From Deltaproteobacteria bacterium (lineage in GTDB: Bacteria; Desulfobacterota; Binatia; UBA9968), in assembly GCA_005879435.1 (NCBI GenBank), contig VBKX01000473.1, forward strand, positions 1 through 7,478: 7,478 nucleotides of DNA, in the 5' to 3' direction. How positions within the stretch are numbered: the stretch's first letter is position 1; the number at the start of each line of letters is the position of its first letter. Shown piece by piece: positions 6,017-7,478 of the stretch. The translations under genes were made by a program, and so were the position numbers. Under the pieces are notes generated by a model. It was not told the DNA's origin and searched no databases. It was given only the letters and a program-made list of their open reading frames with translations.

Positions 6017-7478
6017 AGCCATTGACCCCTGGATCTGGTTTGCGGTACGCCGACGGGCAAATCGATCGGCGTAGGAATGTTTTTTATTGCGTACGCGAGG
6101 ATCATTCCGGGCCAGGCGAAGCTGTCAATTCCATCGTTCGCGTCGCTCTCAACGGTGGCGATGCCGGACAAATCATCGTTTCCGAAAATGATTTTTATTC
6201 ATCGCCGCGTCTGAGTCCCGACGGCTCTCAACTGGCGTGGCTCACTTGGAATCATCCCAACATGCCGTGGAACGGCACGGAGCTTTGGGTCGGCAAGCTT
6301 GACGACGGCGGCTCTGTGACTGAGAAAGAATATATCGCCGGCGGCGTCGACGAATCGATTTTCCAGCCGGAATGGTCGCCAGACGGAGTTCTCTATTTCG
6401 TGTCCGACCGCACCGGCTGGTGGAATCTCTATCGGTTGAAAGAATCCAAAGTCGAACCGCTCTGTCCGTTGGACGCCGAGTTCGGCCAACCTCAGTGGGT
6501 CTTCGGCACGAGGCTTTTTAGCTTTGTATCCGAAAAACAAATTATCTGTACCTACACAAAGGACGGCAGTGATTACCTTGCCACGTTGGACACCGCGACA
6601 GGAGCGTTGGGGACCATCGAAGTGCCGTTCACCACGATCTCCCAAGTTCAGACTGCTGGTGATCGCGTGCTGTTCATCGGCGCGTCTTCGACCGATACGA
6701 CGTCCATTGTTTCATTGGAATTGACGACAAAACGTTTTGAAGTCCTGCAACGGTCGCGAGAAGCAACTGTTGACGCCGGATATATCTCCGCTCCCCGAGC
6801 CATTGAGTTTCCCACCGAAGGTGGCCTTATTGCTCATGGCAATTTTTATCCGCCGCAGAATCAAGACTATACCGCGCCGGAAAACGAAAAACCGCCGCTG
6901 TTGGTCATGAGTCACGGCGGCCCCACATCATCGAGCTCGGCGTCGCTCAAATACTCGATTCAATATTGGACCAGCCGAGGCATCGCCGTTCTCGATGTGA
7001 ATTACGGCGGCAGCTCAGGCTACGGGCGCGCCTACCGAGAACGGCTCAACGGCCAATGGGGCATCGTCGACGTCGATGACTGCGTCAACGGCGCGCGTTA
7101 TCTCGCCGCGCAGGACGAAGTCGACGGCAATCGCCTTGCGATCCGCGGCGGCAGCGCCGGCGGTTACACGACGCTCTGCGCGCTCACGTTCCGCGATGTT
7201 TTTAAAGCCGGAGCCAGCCACTACGGCATCAGCGATCTCGAAACGCTAGCCAAAGACACCCACAAGTTCGAGTCGCGCTATCTCGACGGCTTGATCGGCC
7301 CCTATCCCGAGCACCGCGATCTTTATATCGCACGCTCGCCGATTCACTTCACTGACCGCTTGTCTTGCCCGATGATTCTCTTCCAAGGCTTGGAAGACAA
7401 AGTCGTCCCACCCAATCAAGCGGAGAAAATGGTCGAAGCCGTACGCGCCAAGAAATTGCCGGTAGCATATCTCACGTT
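5983..7478 (+). CDS. S9 family (prolyl oligopeptidase type) serine peptidase, main part, frameshifted at 5' end and 3' partial
   Basis: I translated this frame by hand: 498 codons with no stop, running off the right edge. It starts at RLYLQDLDSELKPLTP, a propeller strand, and continues with LRYADG, VREDHSG, DFYSSPRLSPDGSQLAWLTW, NHPNMPWNGTELWVG and FQPEWSPDGVLYFVSDRTGW, all typical of the S9 beta-propeller. The catalytic domain starts near 6790. It shows SHGGP (oxyanion region, 6910-6924), YGGSSGYGRAYR, the nucleophile GGSAGG (Ser at 7153-7155) and FQGLEDKVVPP (Asp at 7396-7398). The catalytic His lies beyond the window, perhaps 40-50 residues further on. The true gene begins at 5777 in another frame. 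Between GFN and RLYLQ the family normally has about 28 residues including VHEYGGGA and NFADQ, which are absent. The enzyme type would cleave short peptides in the cytoplasm. With the 5' frameshift as written, a full product cannot be made. Confidence 0.88.

Noticed and set aside
6199..6645. A 148-codon minus-strand open frame
   Set aside because: It is antisense to the S9 peptidase frame, which shows continuous family similarity through this region.

Overview
The window is a gene-dense stretch with every supported gene on the + strand. GC content is moderately high. It probably comes from an uncultured environmental bacterium. Repeated orphan SsuA/THI5-type binding proteins beside alpha/beta hydrolases and ACMSD-type amidohydrolases recall metagenomic lineages such as Binatia, Rokubacteria or Tectomicrobia. 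That placement is an impression from gene content, not a demonstrated assignment.

Layout. (1) 2-823: C-terminal three quarters of a periplasmic substrate-binding protein, open at the left edge. (2) 824-955: a spacer with a strong stem-loop formed on the stop codon and a REP-like imperfect palindrome. (3) 956-1999: a complete second copy of the binding protein, about 62% identical to the first and aligning without gaps. (4) 2000-2037: a strong Shine-Dalgarno followed by a perfect 20-bp palindrome. (5) 2038-2844: an alpha/beta hydrolase. (6) 2845-3966: an ACMSD-type amidohydrolase whose upstream in-frame sequence encodes a Tat lipoprotein leader but has no usable start codon. (7) 3995-5739: a DUF885 predicted metallopeptidase, broken by a short deletion and frameshift near 5440. 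(8) 5777-7478: an S9 (prolyl oligopeptidase type) serine peptidase, broken by a second deletion and frameshift near 5983, and open at the right edge.

How the genes may work together. The short spacers suggest one transcriptional unit from at least 956 onward. The two binding proteins would capture a small organic ligand in the periplasm; no permease or ATPase is visible here. The alpha/beta hydrolase and amidohydrolase are the kinds of enzyme used on ring-cleavage products, esters or lactones. The last two genes are peptidases. A shared pathway is inferred from position only.

The most unusual aspect is a cluster of three lesions in about 3.2 kb: one lost start codon and two internal deletions with frame change, each in an otherwise well conserved gene. 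They may reflect real gene decay or assembly error. The other points of interest are the palindrome between a strong Shine-Dalgarno and its gene, and the apparent lipoprotein form of an amidohydrolase family that is usually cytoplasmic. I did not find a convincing new defence, mobile or RNA system.
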